Shown: piece after piece, positions 54,609 to 63,453 of the stretch
How positions within the stretch are numbered: position 1 is the stretch's first letter
How the letters are laid out: the number at the start of each line of letters is the position of its first letter
Origin: Candidatus Ornithospirochaeta avicola
GTDB lineage: Bacteria > Spirochaetota > Spirochaetia > Sphaerochaetales > Sphaerochaetaceae
Assembly: GCA_019113245.1 (NCBI GenBank)
Contig: DXHU01000005.1
Location: forward strand, 62,001 to 126,000
DNA: 64,000 nucleotides
Direction of reading: 5' to 3'
Made by a program: the position numbers and the translations under genes
Notes under the pieces: generated by a model
Database searches by the model: none
What the model was told of the DNA's origin: nothing
What the model saw: the letters and a program-made list of their open reading frames with translations, nothing else

Positions 54609-55853
54609 ATGAGAGTGTGTGCTAAACACAGGATAATCTATACTTTTGTCACAAAGGAATTCATGATTAATTTCATTGCTTCCTTTGTTTTTTTCTTTCT
54701 TATTTTCTTTGTAAATTCTATACTGCTGCTTGTTGAGAGGGTTGCACTAAAAAATGTTGCACTTTCAGATATTTTATATATGGTCATTCTCTCGATGCCG
54801 CAGTTTCTTATTTATACTTTCCCTTTCTCAACACTTTCAGCCAGCAGCATGATGCTTGCCCAGATGGGAAGCAGCAATGAGATTCTTGCACTCTGTTCAT
54901 GCGGCATCAAAATGAGATATGTGTATTATCCAGTGATTGTCCTTTCACTTGTAATCAGCCTGCTGAATTTCTATGTCTCTGATTTTCTTATGCCGTATTC
55001 AAACTCGAAGTATAATGCAAGACTTTCTGAGCTTATGGTTGAGATGCCGACATTCGAGCTTGAGAAATCCAGTGTGAGCACTGTAGGAAACCTTATTCTG
55101 ACAAACAAAGACTTAAGTGAAAACGAGATATATTCTCTTACTCTTTTCAATACGGACCTTGGAAGCGAGAACAAGACAATTGTTTCAGAAAAAGGGAGTA
55201 TAAACATAATCAATCCTGATTCTTTTGTTTATTCTCTTTCTCTTGATGATCCTCAAATCATGATTACTGACTCATCTGATTCCTCGTTTTTAGTGCTCTC
55301 TGATGCAAAGGAAGCTGAGGTTTTCCTGAATTTCTCTGATCAGCTTCCATCCCTGACTTCAACCAGTCCAATGAATTTAACATCTAAAGAACTTCTTGAG
55401 CAAATTGAAAATAGAAATGTGATTGAAGAAGAGATGAAGGATACATTTAATGAAAGCAGGAAAAGAAACCTTTATTACATTTCTGATTCAATAAAACAGG
55501 GCAATTACGATTTTATAGATCAGGTCTATTTTATAGAAAATTCTTCTGAGCCATTTGATTTCTATGCTCAGTATTACAAGGCAGAGCTAACAAAGAAATT
55601 CGCACTTTCCCTTGCATGCTTCATTCTTACATTCATCTCATTTCCTCTTGCAAAGACAAGGATGAGATATGGAAGGCTTACAGGCTTTGCACTTTCTCTT
55701 TTGGTTGCTGTTTTATACTGGTATCTGCTGTTTTTTGTCCAGCTCAAGATATTTGAAATAAACATAACATCATATATTCTTATGATGATTCCCAATATTG
55801 TGATTGCATTTCTTGCACTTCTTCTGAACATTCTCAGGAGGAACCGCACATGA
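54609..55853 (+). CDS. lptF: LptF/YjgP-family LPS export permease (first of two)
   Basis: Inner-membrane permease subunit family of the LptB2FG transporter that extracts LPS-type lipids. 414 residues: transmembrane helices in the N-terminal ~115 residues (INFIASFVFFFLIFF, QFLIYTFPFSTLSASSMML) and three more in the last ~100, with a periplasmic beta-jellyroll of ~190 residues between. Family blocks: MLAQMGSSNEILALCSCGIKM and FALSLACFILTFISFPLAKTRMRYGR. Immediately follows dut, with GGAG before the ATG; ATGA overlap with the second permease. Which is F and which is G is assigned by order only. Confidence 0.85.
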   Translation: MRVCAKHRIIYTFVTKEFMINFIASFVFFFLIFFVNSILLLVERVALKNVALSDILYMVILSMPQFLIYTFPFSTLSASSMMLAQMGSSNEILALCSCGIKMRYVYYPVIVLSLVISLLNFYVSDFLMPYSNSKYNARLSELMVEMPTFELEKSSVSTVGNLILTNKDLSENEIYSLTLFNTDLGSENKTIVSEKGSINIINPDSFVYSLSLDDPQIMITDSSDSSFLVLSDAKEAEVFLNFSDQLPSLTSTSPMNLTSKELLEQIENRNVIEEEMKDTFNESRKRNLYYISDSIKQGNYDFIDQVYFIENSSEPFDFYAQYYKAELTKKFALSLACFILTFISFPLAKTRMRYGRLTGFALSLLVAVLYWYLLFFVQLKIFEINITSYILMMIPNIVIAFLALLLNILRRNRT

Positions 55854-56914
55854 GAATCATTTGGCGTTACAGCATATTCTCGATATTGAAAGTGGCAGCC
55901 ATCACTCTTTTGATATTCTCTCTTCTTGTAATGGCTGTTGAGACATTCATGAGAATGGACAGCATAATAAACGCAGGATATTCTTTTCTGACTCTTTTCT
56001 ATTCCTCTTTTTTCTCCCTTTCTGATTATTTCATAATGCTTTTAAGTCTTGCACTCTTGTTCAGCACTACATATTTTTATTCTACCTTAAGTGCAAACAA
56101 TGAGCGTCTTGCACTTTATTCATCCGGTTACAGCAAGAAATGCCTGACTCTTCCTGTAATAATGCTTGCCATTCTTATTTCTATTTTTCTCTCGTTTTTG
56201 AATGAGACTGTAATTCTGAACTGGAAAAGTGAAGCAAGAAAGATAAACGAATCTTTGTTCGGCCTTGAAGGCACAAGCTCAGCAAACACAATCACGCTTT
56301 TTGATGAAAAAACAGGCTATATTGTCTATTCTCCGCGCTACAGTGAGAGTACAAAGCATCTTTATTCCCCGATTATAATAAAAACAGAAGAAAACAGAAT
56401 AAGTGAGAGAGTTGAAGCAGATTATGCACTCTATGAAAACGGAACATGGATATTCATTGACGGTAGCAGGGTAAGAAATGAGGAGATATTTGAATTTGAA
56501 GAAACCATACTTCCTGATTTCTCTTTTTCAGAAGACCTTTTCCTTGAAGGAAGGATAGATGCTTCCCTCATGAGCTTTTCTTCATCCATTGATTACCTGA
56601 AAAGAGTAAAGGCTGTGAATGAAAGCCAGTACAACCGCTTTCTCTATGAATTCCTTCACCGAATAGCCGAGCCTTTTACTGTTTTCATTCTCATGATGAT
56701 AGCTATCCTGATGAATTACAGCTACAAAAAGAATGTTCTTCTATTCTCTCTTTTTGAATCCATTGTAATTGCACTTGTTTATTTTGTTTCCGACATGGTC
56801 TTTTCAATACTTGCATCAGAGGAAATAGTCAATGCAGCTCTTGCAATAACTTTTCCATCTCTTGCAACTATAATTATTGCTCTGGTAATATCAGAAGCGG
56901 GTAGAAAATTATGA
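55850..56914 (+). CDS. lptG: LptG/YjgQ-family LPS export permease (second of two)
   Basis: 354 residues, same topology as its neighbour: N-terminal helices (SILKVAAITLLIFSLLVMAV, SDYFIMLLSLALLFSTTYFY), block SANNERLALYSSGYSKKCL, a periplasmic domain (~115-245) and three C-terminal helices (VFILMMIAILMNYSYKKNV onward). The pair lptF-lptG together with lptD elsewhere in the window indicates a working Lpt export route. It overlaps lptF and tgt by 4 bases each. Confidence 0.84.
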   Translation: MRIIWRYSIFSILKVAAITLLIFSLLVMAVETFMRMDSIINAGYSFLTLFYSSFFSLSDYFIMLLSLALLFSTTYFYSTLSANNERLALYSSGYSKKCLTLPVIMLAILISIFLSFLNETVILNWKSEARKINESLFGLEGTSSANTITLFDEKTGYIVYSPRYSESTKHLYSPIIIKTEENRISERVEADYALYENGTWIFIDGSRVRNEEIFEFEETILPDFSFSEDLFLEGRIDASLMSFSSSIDYLKRVKAVNESQYNRFLYEFLHRIAEPFTVFILMMIAILMNYSYKKNVLLFSLFESIVIALVYFVSDMVFSILASEEIVNAALAITFPSLATIIIALVISEAGRKL

Positions 56915-58038
56915 GCATTCTCAATGTAATAAAGACAGACAGCACATCAAAAGCCAGACTTGGAATCTTGAGCCTTAATCACGGTGTTGTTGAAACTCCT
57001 GCATTCATGCCGGTTGGAACAAATGCGACAGTGAAGGGAATTTACCATGACAAGATAAGGGAAATAGGGTACAAGATAATTCTTGCAAATACATATCATC
57101 TTTATCTCAGGCCTGGTCTTGAGGTGCTCAAGGATTTCAATGGTGTTCATAACTTCTCTTCATGGGACAGGAACATACTTACAGACAGCGGAGGATTCCA
57201 GGTTTTTTCTCTTTCTCAGCTTAGAAAAATCAGCAAGGACGGAGTGAAATTCCAGAGCCATATCGATGGATCAAAGCATGTATTCACTCCTGAAAAGGTG
57301 GTTGATATCCAGAGCATCATCGGAAGCGACATAGCAATGTGCCTTGATGTATGCACACCTCCGAACATTGATTATAAAGCTGCTCGTGATGCATGGCTTA
57401 TAACCAAAGACTGGGCAAAGAGGAGCCTGGAGGAGAAAAAGAGGCTTGGAGAGAGCTTTCCTGGAAATCTTTTTGGAATAATCCAGGGAAACTTCTATGA
57501 GGATCTGAGAAAGGAAAGCGCTTTGACGCTATCGGAAATGGATTTTCCAGGTCTTGCAATCGGAGGACTCTCGGTTGGAGAGGAGAAAGAAGAATTCATA
57601 CATTTTCTTTCCTTTACAGCTGAATACACTGATCCTTCAAAACCACGATATGTCATGGGAATTGGAAGTCCGGACTATATTCTTGAGGCTGTTGACAACG
57701 GAATCGATCTTTTTGACTGCGTGCTTGCAACAAGGATGGCAAGAAACGGAACGGTGTTCACTGATGACGGTCCTGTTGTGCTTAAAAAAGCCATTCATAA
57801 ATTCGATCATAGACCGCTTGAAGAAGAATGCAGCTGCACATGTTGCAGAGAATATACAAGAGCATATATGCATCATCTGATCAAATGTAATGAAATGCTT
57901 GGAGGCATGCTTGCAACAGAGCATAATCTTGCATATCTTTTCCGCCTCATGCAAAGGGTCAGAGAGGCAATAAGAGAAGACAGATTCAAAGAATTCAAAA
58001 AGGAATATCTTGAACGCTACTATGCAAAAGCAAAATAA
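56911..58038 (+). CDS. tgt: tRNA-guanine transglycosylase
   Basis: Exchanges guanine 34 for the queuine precursor preQ1 in tRNAs with GUN anticodons. 375 residues. TIM barrel with TPAFMPVGTNATVKG, catalytic LTDSGGFQVFSL, GGLSVGEEKEEF, and the zinc site CSCTCCREYTRAYMHHL. It starts in an ATGA overlap with lptG. With QueA in the same window, queuosine synthesis is supported. Confidence 0.97.
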   Translation: MSILNVIKTDSTSKARLGILSLNHGVVETPAFMPVGTNATVKGIYHDKIREIGYKIILANTYHLYLRPGLEVLKDFNGVHNFSSWDRNILTDSGGFQVFSLSQLRKISKDGVKFQSHIDGSKHVFTPEKVVDIQSIIGSDIAMCLDVCTPPNIDYKAARDAWLITKDWAKRSLEEKKRLGESFPGNLFGIIQGNFYEDLRKESALTLSEMDFPGLAIGGLSVGEEKEEFIHFLSFTAEYTDPSKPRYVMGIGSPDYILEAVDNGIDLFDCVLATRMARNGTVFTDDGPVVLKKAIHKFDHRPLEEECSCTCCREYTRAYMHHLIKCNEMLGGMLATEHNLAYLFRLMQRVREAIREDRFKEFKKEYLERYYAKAK

Positions 58039-59353
58039 AGCACTCTCTTTCATATTCATAATTCTTTCCCGTATAGCAGGGATGCTGAGATCAGCTGTTC
58101 TGTCATTCTATTTTGGTTCTGAAACAATAAATGAGATTATAAACACTTCATATGCGCCGTTTAATCAGGTGAGAAAAACACTTGAGGATGGGAACAGCAA
58201 TGCATCCCTTCTTGCAGATAGAGATGATGAAACAGACAGTGCAATAAGTCTCGATATTCTTCTTTACATCCTGCTAATTCCGCTTTCTGCGCTTTTTTCT
58301 CTCTTTCTCTCATACTTCTTCAAATATTCTTTTTTCTCTCTCTTTTTAATGCTTTTCTTATATTCCACATTCCTTTTTATCTATCTTGTGCAGAATGCCA
58401 TTTCAACAGCTCTAATAAAAGAGAACAGGGGAGTTCTACATAATTTGCTTTCTCTGTTTTTTTCTCTTTTATCGCTACTTTTTCTTTTTTTATTCAAAAA
58501 TCTTGGAATACATTCCCTTTCTCTTTCACTTTCAGGTTCATCCCTTATAACTCTTTTGCTGACTTTGACGATAACAAAAAAGAAAAGCTTTCATTTTATT
58601 AAGAAATATGACTCAAAATACTCATCATCGCTCGTTTATACTGCACTTTCTGCTTTATTCATACTCGTGCTTTTTTATGTGAGTGCAAGAGAAAAAAGGG
58701 CAACATATTTTGCAAACAGCTATATAATAGCACTTCTTCCATCCTCCGTTGCAATTTCATTCTTCATCTCCACTTCATATAAGAGGACAGAGCTAAAAAA
58801 AGCATACAGATACTATATTTCTTTCATAAGTCTTAGCACATTGCTTCTAATTGCTTTCTCAAATGAAATAGTCGAGGTGCTCTATGAAGGAGGAAATTTT
58901 TATTCTGATGATGTAAAGGCAAACTCAGCCATGCTTTTTTATGTTCTTGTATCTTCTTTCTTCATGTCTACTTCAATTTTCTTTGAGCGCATTCTCTATC
59001 TTGAAAATGAAAAGAAAGTCATAATCAGCATCATGTTAAGAATTATTTCTGCATTAATTTTCATGTTTTTAAATTTAAGCACTGAAATCATAATGCTTTT
59101 TTCCTTTCTTATATGCCTGATTTTCCTGATATGCACTCAGAATTTCATTAGTAAAAAAGAAATAATTAAAGAAACAATTCTTTCTCTTTCCTGCTGTTTT
59201 CCCATAATTGTCTATATATTTTTTCCTTTTGTCAGGATTGGTGATGTTGCAGATGACAAATTATCTGAGCTATTCTTATCCCTTCTTCTTGGACTTTTTC
59301 TTTTTCTTCTTTCTCTTTATCCGATTGCTTTGAACATCAGAAGAAAAAGATAA
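58010..59353 (+). CDS. Divergent MurJ/MviN-like polytopic membrane protein
   Basis: About 447 residues with some 12-13 hydrophobic helices, shorter than typical MurJ (~510). The N-terminus keeps the lipid II flippase pattern: SRIAGMLRSAVLSFYFGSE (Ser-Arg and the next Arg) and FNQVRKTLEDGNSNASLL, matching the Arg-containing helix-2 block. The central Arg of helix 8 seems lost: RATYFANSYIIALLPSS has no Arg after the Ala-Asn-Ser. It may be a paralogue with changed substrate. TTG 58010 has AAAGGA 5 bases upstream; ATG 58022 is the alternative. Overlaps tgt by 29 bases and ends the long operon. Confidence 0.68.
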   Translation: MNATMQKQNKALSFIFIILSRIAGMLRSAVLSFYFGSETINEIINTSYAPFNQVRKTLEDGNSNASLLADRDDETDSAISLDILLYILLIPLSALFSLFLSYFFKYSFFSLFLMLFLYSTFLFIYLVQNAISTALIKENRGVLHNLLSLFFSLLSLLFLFLFKNLGIHSLSLSLSGSSLITLLLTLTITKKKSFHFIKKYDSKYSSSLVYTALSALFILVLFYVSAREKRATYFANSYIIALLPSSVAISFFISTSYKRTELKKAYRYYISFISLSTLLLIAFSNEIVEVLYEGGNFYSDDVKANSAMLFYVLVSSFFMSTSIFFERILYLENEKKVIISIMLRIISALIFMFLNLSTEIIMLFSFLICLIFLICTQNFISKKEIIKETILSLSCCFPIIVYIFFPFVRIGDVADDKLSELFLSLLLGLFLFLLSLYPIALNIRRKR

Positions 59354-59381
59354 AAAAACAGGCCATCTGAAAAGACAGCCT
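59351..59381 (-). terminator. Terminator of the long greA gene (minus strand)
   Basis: On the minus strand: CAGGC-TG-TCT-TTTC-AGA-TG-GCCTG, a stem with one small internal loop, followed by seven Ts. It overlaps the last bases of the convergent MurJ-like gene. Confidence 0.82.
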
Positions 59382-59405
59382 GATCAAAAATAATCTAAAT
59401 CGCAA

Positions 59406-62132
59406 TCAAAGCACAGAGGAAACAGAAAGAATGACATAGTCATAGCTCTTGTCATTTATTGTAAAGCTCACCTCATCCTTTTCCTTATGGTCTCTTAATG
59501 CTTTTCCAAGCGGCGCGTTGATATCGATGATGCCTTCTTCAGGGTTGCTTTCCCACCTGCCAAGGAAAGTGTAAGTGACATTTCTGTTCTCATTCTTGTC
59601 AAGAAGCTCAACCTTTGTTCCAAATCCGATAAGGAACGGAATTACATCCTGGCTCTTCATGATTCTCACAGTATTTAAATCATGATTAAGCTCACCAAGT
59701 CTTCTTTCAAGCTCTCTCTTATGCTCCTTTGCATACTGGTACTCAGCATTCTCCCTTAAATCTCCCAGCTCTCGGGCTGTGTTGATTTCCTTGAGAATCT
59801 GAGGCATATCGACTGTATTGATCTTCTTAAGCTCTTCCTGCTTCTGATTGTAGCTTTCCTCAAGGCACAAAAATCCTCTGACGGTCCTTATAGTCTTTTC
59901 CCCATCCTTTTTGTTCTCTTCGGCAAAAAGCTCTGGACAGCGTGATAAAAGCATTGCTTTATACTCATTTTTTTCAACAGTATCGAGCTCGCTGTTGAGC
60001 ATTATGAGGCTTTTTAGCTCAGCAAAATCCTCATAGTCGGCTGCACTTTCAATCAAGGACTCAATATGCCTGTCCTTCATAAGCTCTTTCTTAATCGCAT
60101 CTCTCTGCTTCTTTGTCTCTCCGACAATGTCAAGGTTCTTGAACGACTGAAGTGCCCTGAGTTCCTGTTTTGTAAGCTGAGCCCTGTCATAGTCTGCTTT
60201 TTTCAGATCCTCATCTGTTACTTTTGAAATGAAATATACAAATTCAGCAATTTTTCCACGGAAAGCAGAGAACACGCTGCCTATATATTCATAATAGTCC
60301 TTGCTGCTCATTTTCTTCAGACATTCAGAGATATATGGAATATATGAGCTCATCATCTCAATTAATGTCTCAGGATATCCGTCAACCTCAATAACCTTGT
60401 CAACATATTCCTTTTTAAGCTTTGCTCCGCCTTCAACACGGGCAAATGCCTGAATCCTTTCTTCCTGAGAAAGACTCTTGTAAATATCCTCAAAGCTTTT
60501 CTTTACCTGAACTTTGACCTCATCATTTCTTGATACGATTTCTAGAATCAGGGCAGAGCAGAGCAGAACATCGCTCTTCTCATCTCCTTCAAGCTTCATG
60601 GCAAAATAATCAGCCATATCCATAAGAGAATCCGAACTCTTGTCAATTTCCTTGTTGCTCATAGCCTCAAGCATGATCTGGGCCCTGAGATAGAAATTGT
60701 TTCCAGCTTTCTCAAAGGATGTGAAGATTTTCTCCTCCTCTGTCTTCGGATATGACTCAAGGCGGTATATATCAGTTGAGCCCGGAATGAATGTGACATA
60801 CTCGTTCTTTCTCAGTTCCGTCTTAAGTTCTTCTGAAATCTTCTTCCACTCATCATCACTGAGTATTGAAGGAACTACTTCTGCCTTCATATCCCTGATG
60901 CTTGCCTCATTGTTGTCAGCTGAATAAAGAAGAGTCCATGCAAGCCAGGATATGCCTCCCGGTGCATTAATCTTTGCTTTTATCTTTGCCTGAGGAACAC
61001 CTTTCTTGATTGCCTTTATATTCTGATTTGTAAGCGGAACAAGAGAAAGGAAAGCGGCTTCAAGAGCAATCTTCTGCTCAGGCTCGCTTCCTGAATACTT
61101 TACAGTAAGATGAGTGTTGTCTATTCCTGTAATAAGGCCAACTCTCCTTGTAGCCTTCTGATAGCAGAATGCTCCCTTGCTGTATGCAATTTCCTTTTCA
61201 AACTCATTGATTTCAGAAAGCACATTGGCGCTCTTTACAATATTGTACTTTTTAAGACATTCAGCAAGTCTTGAAGAATTTCTGTACTCTTCTTTAAGTG
61301 TCTCGACAACTGCCTTTCTTATATCATCTTCACTTTTTATTCCAAGCATGAGCTTATAGACTGTAACAGTGTTTTCAAGGTTCTTTCTTCTTTCACTCTT
61401 TTCTGCCTCATCAAGCTCAGTTTTTTCCTTTTTAAGCTCTGCAATTAAAAGAGAATAGAGATTGAATGCAAAATCGCTGTCAAGCTTTGCTACAGTGCTC
61501 TCGACATAGTTTATGAAGAACTGGCAGTCAAGGCGCTTAAGATTAAGAAGGTTTTTGAATGCATTCTCGATCTTCGAGTTATCCTGAGGAACATCCATTC
61601 TCAGCAGTGCTCTCTGATAATAAGCATTGGCCTTCTTCTTGTCATCAAGGCTCTTGAAGTGCTTAGCAACTTCCATGATTATGTCCTTGTCCTTGTTGTC
61701 AGTCTTAATGTAGCGCTCATAGTACTGCCACATCAGATCATCATCTTTTTCCTCGCTAGCAACATCGCCAAGGATTCTGAGTGCAAGAGAGTTCTCGCTC
61801 TTGGAGATAATCAGAAGTCCGAGGTATTTGACAACAGTCCAGTTCCTTGCATCATAGAACTGCACAAGTATGTTATTGAGATCCACATTAAACTCGTGAG
61901 GACGCATTTCAAGCTTGATTCGTCCTGCTACATAATGCAGTGCTATAACATCTCCGGCATTCTCCTCCTGATAGAGCTTTATAGCCTCATTCCTGGTCTT
62001 GTTCAGACTCTCAATCTTGACTCTTTTTGTAAATATCTTGCTGTCTATGTCCTCAAGGTTTTCAACCTTGTAGTTCATTGCAGGATTCTTTCCCATATTC
62101 TTTTCGTCACTAATAAGCTGTTTAAGATCCAT
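59406..62132 (-). CDS. greA: Spirochaete-type long transcription elongation factor GreA
   Basis: 908 residues; ordinary GreA has ~158. The last ~170 residues are a complete GreA: coiled coil with EINTARELGDLRENAEYQYA (the tip acids Asp and Glu that fetch Mg into the polymerase active site) and the C-terminal FKBP-like polymerase-binding domain (FGTKVELLDKNENRNVTYTF). The N-terminal ~735 residues are helical, with TPR-like stretches (MEVAKHFKSLDDKKKANAYYQRAL). I recall similar ~900-residue GreA proteins in Borrelia and Treponema. The frame is open to 62252, but ATG 62132 has GGAG 6 bases upstream and the added part looks non-coding. Confidence 0.9.
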   Translation of the reverse strand: MDLKQLISDEKNMGKNPAMNYKVENLEDIDSKIFTKRVKIESLNKTRNEAIKLYQEENAGDVIALHYVAGRIKLEMRPHEFNVDLNNILVQFYDARNWTVVKYLGLLIISKSENSLALRILGDVASEEKDDDLMWQYYERYIKTDNKDKDIIMEVAKHFKSLDDKKKANAYYQRALLRMDVPQDNSKIENAFKNLLNLKRLDCQFFINYVESTVAKLDSDFAFNLYSLLIAELKKEKTELDEAEKSERRKNLENTVTVYKLMLGIKSEDDIRKAVVETLKEEYRNSSRLAECLKKYNIVKSANVLSEINEFEKEIAYSKGAFCYQKATRRVGLITGIDNTHLTVKYSGSEPEQKIALEAAFLSLVPLTNQNIKAIKKGVPQAKIKAKINAPGGISWLAWTLLYSADNNEASIRDMKAEVVPSILSDDEWKKISEELKTELRKNEYVTFIPGSTDIYRLESYPKTEEEKIFTSFEKAGNNFYLRAQIMLEAMSNKEIDKSSDSLMDMADYFAMKLEGDEKSDVLLCSALILEIVSRNDEVKVQVKKSFEDIYKSLSQEERIQAFARVEGGAKLKKEYVDKVIEVDGYPETLIEMMSSYIPYISECLKKMSSKDYYEYIGSVFSAFRGKIAEFVYFISKVTDEDLKKADYDRAQLTKQELRALQSFKNLDIVGETKKQRDAIKKELMKDRHIESLIESAADYEDFAELKSLIMLNSELDTVEKNEYKAMLLSRCPELFAEENKKDGEKTIRTVRGFLCLEESYNQKQEELKKINTVDMPQILKEINTARELGDLRENAEYQYAKEHKRELERRLGELNHDLNTVRIMKSQDVIPFLIGFGTKVELLDKNENRNVTYTFLGRWESNPEEGIIDINAPLGKALRDHKEKDEVSFTINDKSYDYVILSVSSVL

Positions 62133-62162
62133 AGTTCTCTCCGGATTTTCATTATCGTGAAG

Positions 62163-62200
62163 TAAAAAAATAATGCCGAACAGGCTAAAACTGCTCGGGC
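62163..62200 (-). terminator. Terminator-like hairpin in the greA leader (minus strand)
   Basis: On the minus strand GCCCGAGCAG pairs with CTGTTCGGC (one bulge, one G-T), followed by ATTATTTTTTT. It lies 31 bases before the greA start and about 20 bases after the expected transcription start, so it would attenuate greA. Confidence 0.65.
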
Positions 62201-62223
62201 AAATTTCTTTATTTCTAAAAACA

Positions 62224-62252
62224 AATATAACACAAGAATTAATTGAATGCAA
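62224..62252 (-). promoter_or_regulatory. Promoter of greA (minus strand)
   Basis: TTGCAT (62252-62247), 17-base spacer, TATATT (62229-62224); expected start near 62217. A second, weaker candidate lies below the hairpin (TCGGCA, 17 bases, GATAAT, the latter about 20 bases before greA). It overlaps the upstream region of the divergent rpe promoter. Confidence 0.6.
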
Positions 62253-62266
62253 ATCGAAAATATTTC

Positions 62267-62275
62267 TGTTATACT
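62267..62275 (+). promoter_or_regulatory. Extended -10 promoter of rpe with leaderless geometry
   Basis: TGTTATACT fits TGnTATAAT with one mismatch. Exactly seven bases separate it from ATG 62283, so +1 falls on the start codon. No ribosome site. An in-frame ATG at 62247 would place the start upstream of this box and is not used. Confidence 0.7.
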
Positions 62276-62282
62276 CTTACTC

Positions 62283-62948
62283 ATGAAAGAAAGTCTGATC
62301 ATAAGTCCGAGCATTCTGTCTGCAGATTTCTCGGATATAAGAAATGAAATAGAAGAGATTTCTTCATCCGGACTTGATTATGTGCATCTTGATGTTATGG
62401 ATGGAATGTTTGTTCCGAACATCACATTCGGTCCTAAATTCATAAGTGATTTAAGAAGCAAGACAGACCTTGTTTTTGATGCTCATCTCATGATTGAGTC
62501 TCCTGAGCGCTACATTCATGATTTTGCCTCTGCAGGATGCGATATCATAACAGTGCATGCTGAGGCTACCAAGCACCTGGACAGGGCTATAAACATGATC
62601 AAGGAAGAAGGGAAGAGTGCTGGTGTATCGATTAATCCTGCAACAAGCCTTTCCGAGATTGAAGAGATTCTTCCCTCAGTCGACTATGTCCTTGTAATGA
62701 GTGTCAATCCAGGATTTGGAGGTCAGAAATTCATATCATATATTCCTGACAAGATAAAAAGGCTATCAGAAATGAGAGCAGACAGCGGATATTCATTCCT
62801 GATCAATGTTGACGGGGGTGTGAATTTATCTACAATTGAGCTTTTAAAAGATACGGGCTTGGACATGGTTGTCACGGGATCTGCATTCTTCAATGCTCCT
62901 GACAAGGAAATATTTGTTCATACACTCATGGAGAAGTTTTTCAACTGA
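62283..62948 (+). CDS. rpe: Ribulose-phosphate 3-epimerase
   Basis: Pentose phosphate enzyme interconverting ribulose 5-phosphate and xylulose 5-phosphate. 221 residues. TIM-barrel motifs: IISPSILSADFSDI, HLDVMDGMFVPNITFGP (metal His and Asp), DAHLMI, VMSVNPGFGGQKFI and VDGGVN followed by TGSAFF. ATG 62283 gives the family start. It forms a unit with dtd (TGATG overlap) and runs toward recA. Confidence 0.97.
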   Translation: MKESLIISPSILSADFSDIRNEIEEISSSGLDYVHLDVMDGMFVPNITFGPKFISDLRSKTDLVFDAHLMIESPERYIHDFASAGCDIITVHAEATKHLDRAINMIKEEGKSAGVSINPATSLSEIEEILPSVDYVLVMSVNPGFGGQKFISYIPDKIKRLSEMRADSGYSFLINVDGGVNLSTIELLKDTGLDMVVTGSAFFNAPDKEIFVHTLMEKFFN

Positions 62949-63427
62949 TGAAAGCTGTCATACAGAGAGTCAGAAATGCAAATTGCACTGTGGATGGTAA
63001 AGTCACAGGAGAAATTGATAAGGGAATGCTTGTCTACTTTTCTGTTTCAAAAGAAGATAACATGAGCATGCTAAATCCTTTTCTCGACAAGATGGTCAGA
63101 CTCCGCTTTTTCGAAGATGATGATGGGAAAATGAACAGAAGCCTGAAGGATGTAAACGGCAGCATTCTTTTCATCAGCCAGTTCACTCTTTATGCTGATC
63201 TTTCACGAGGAAACCGGCCGGACTTTGCTCATGCGATGAATGCAACTGAAGCTGAGAAATTCTATTTGTCAGCAATTGAGATACTGAGGCATCTCGGATA
63301 TAATGTCTCAACAGGAATATTCGGTGCACACATGCATATAAATTATGAAAACGACGGGCCTGTGACACTGATTCTCGACAGCTCTGATATTAGTTCAATA
63401 AAAAAGCTGTCATTAATTGAAAGCTGA
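62948..63427 (+). CDS. dtd: D-aminoacyl-tRNA deacylase
   Basis: Removes D-amino acids wrongly attached to tRNA. 159 residues. Motifs: MKAVIQRVRNANCTVDGKV, the active-site SQFTLYADLSRGNRPDF and the C-terminal NDGPVTL (N-x-G-P-V/F-T block). The start overlaps the rpe stop by one base, so translation is coupled. Confidence 0.97.
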   Translation: MKAVIQRVRNANCTVDGKVTGEIDKGMLVYFSVSKEDNMSMLNPFLDKMVRLRFFEDDDGKMNRSLKDVNGSILFISQFTLYADLSRGNRPDFAHAMNATEAEKFYLSAIEILRHLGYNVSTGIFGAHMHINYENDGPVTLILDSSDISSIKKLSLIES

Positions 63428-63432
63428 GTTTC

Positions 63433-63450
63433 TATATATAAAAAGGAAAG
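63433..63450 (+). promoter_or_regulatory. -10-like box and ribosome site before recA
   Basis: TATATATA (63433-63440) followed by AAAAGGAAAG with the AAGGA ribosome site. No clear -35 and no palindromic LexA-type box are visible in the 26-base gap. Confidence 0.3.
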
Positions 63451-63453
63451 TAT

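Noticed and set aside
61659-62165. 168-residue open frame on the plus strand opposite greA
   Set aside because: Antisense to the long greA N-terminus; no start signals or family features.
62247-62282. Upstream in-frame ATG for rpe
   Set aside because: It lies before the -10 box of rpe, lacks a ribosome site and adds residues not found in the family.
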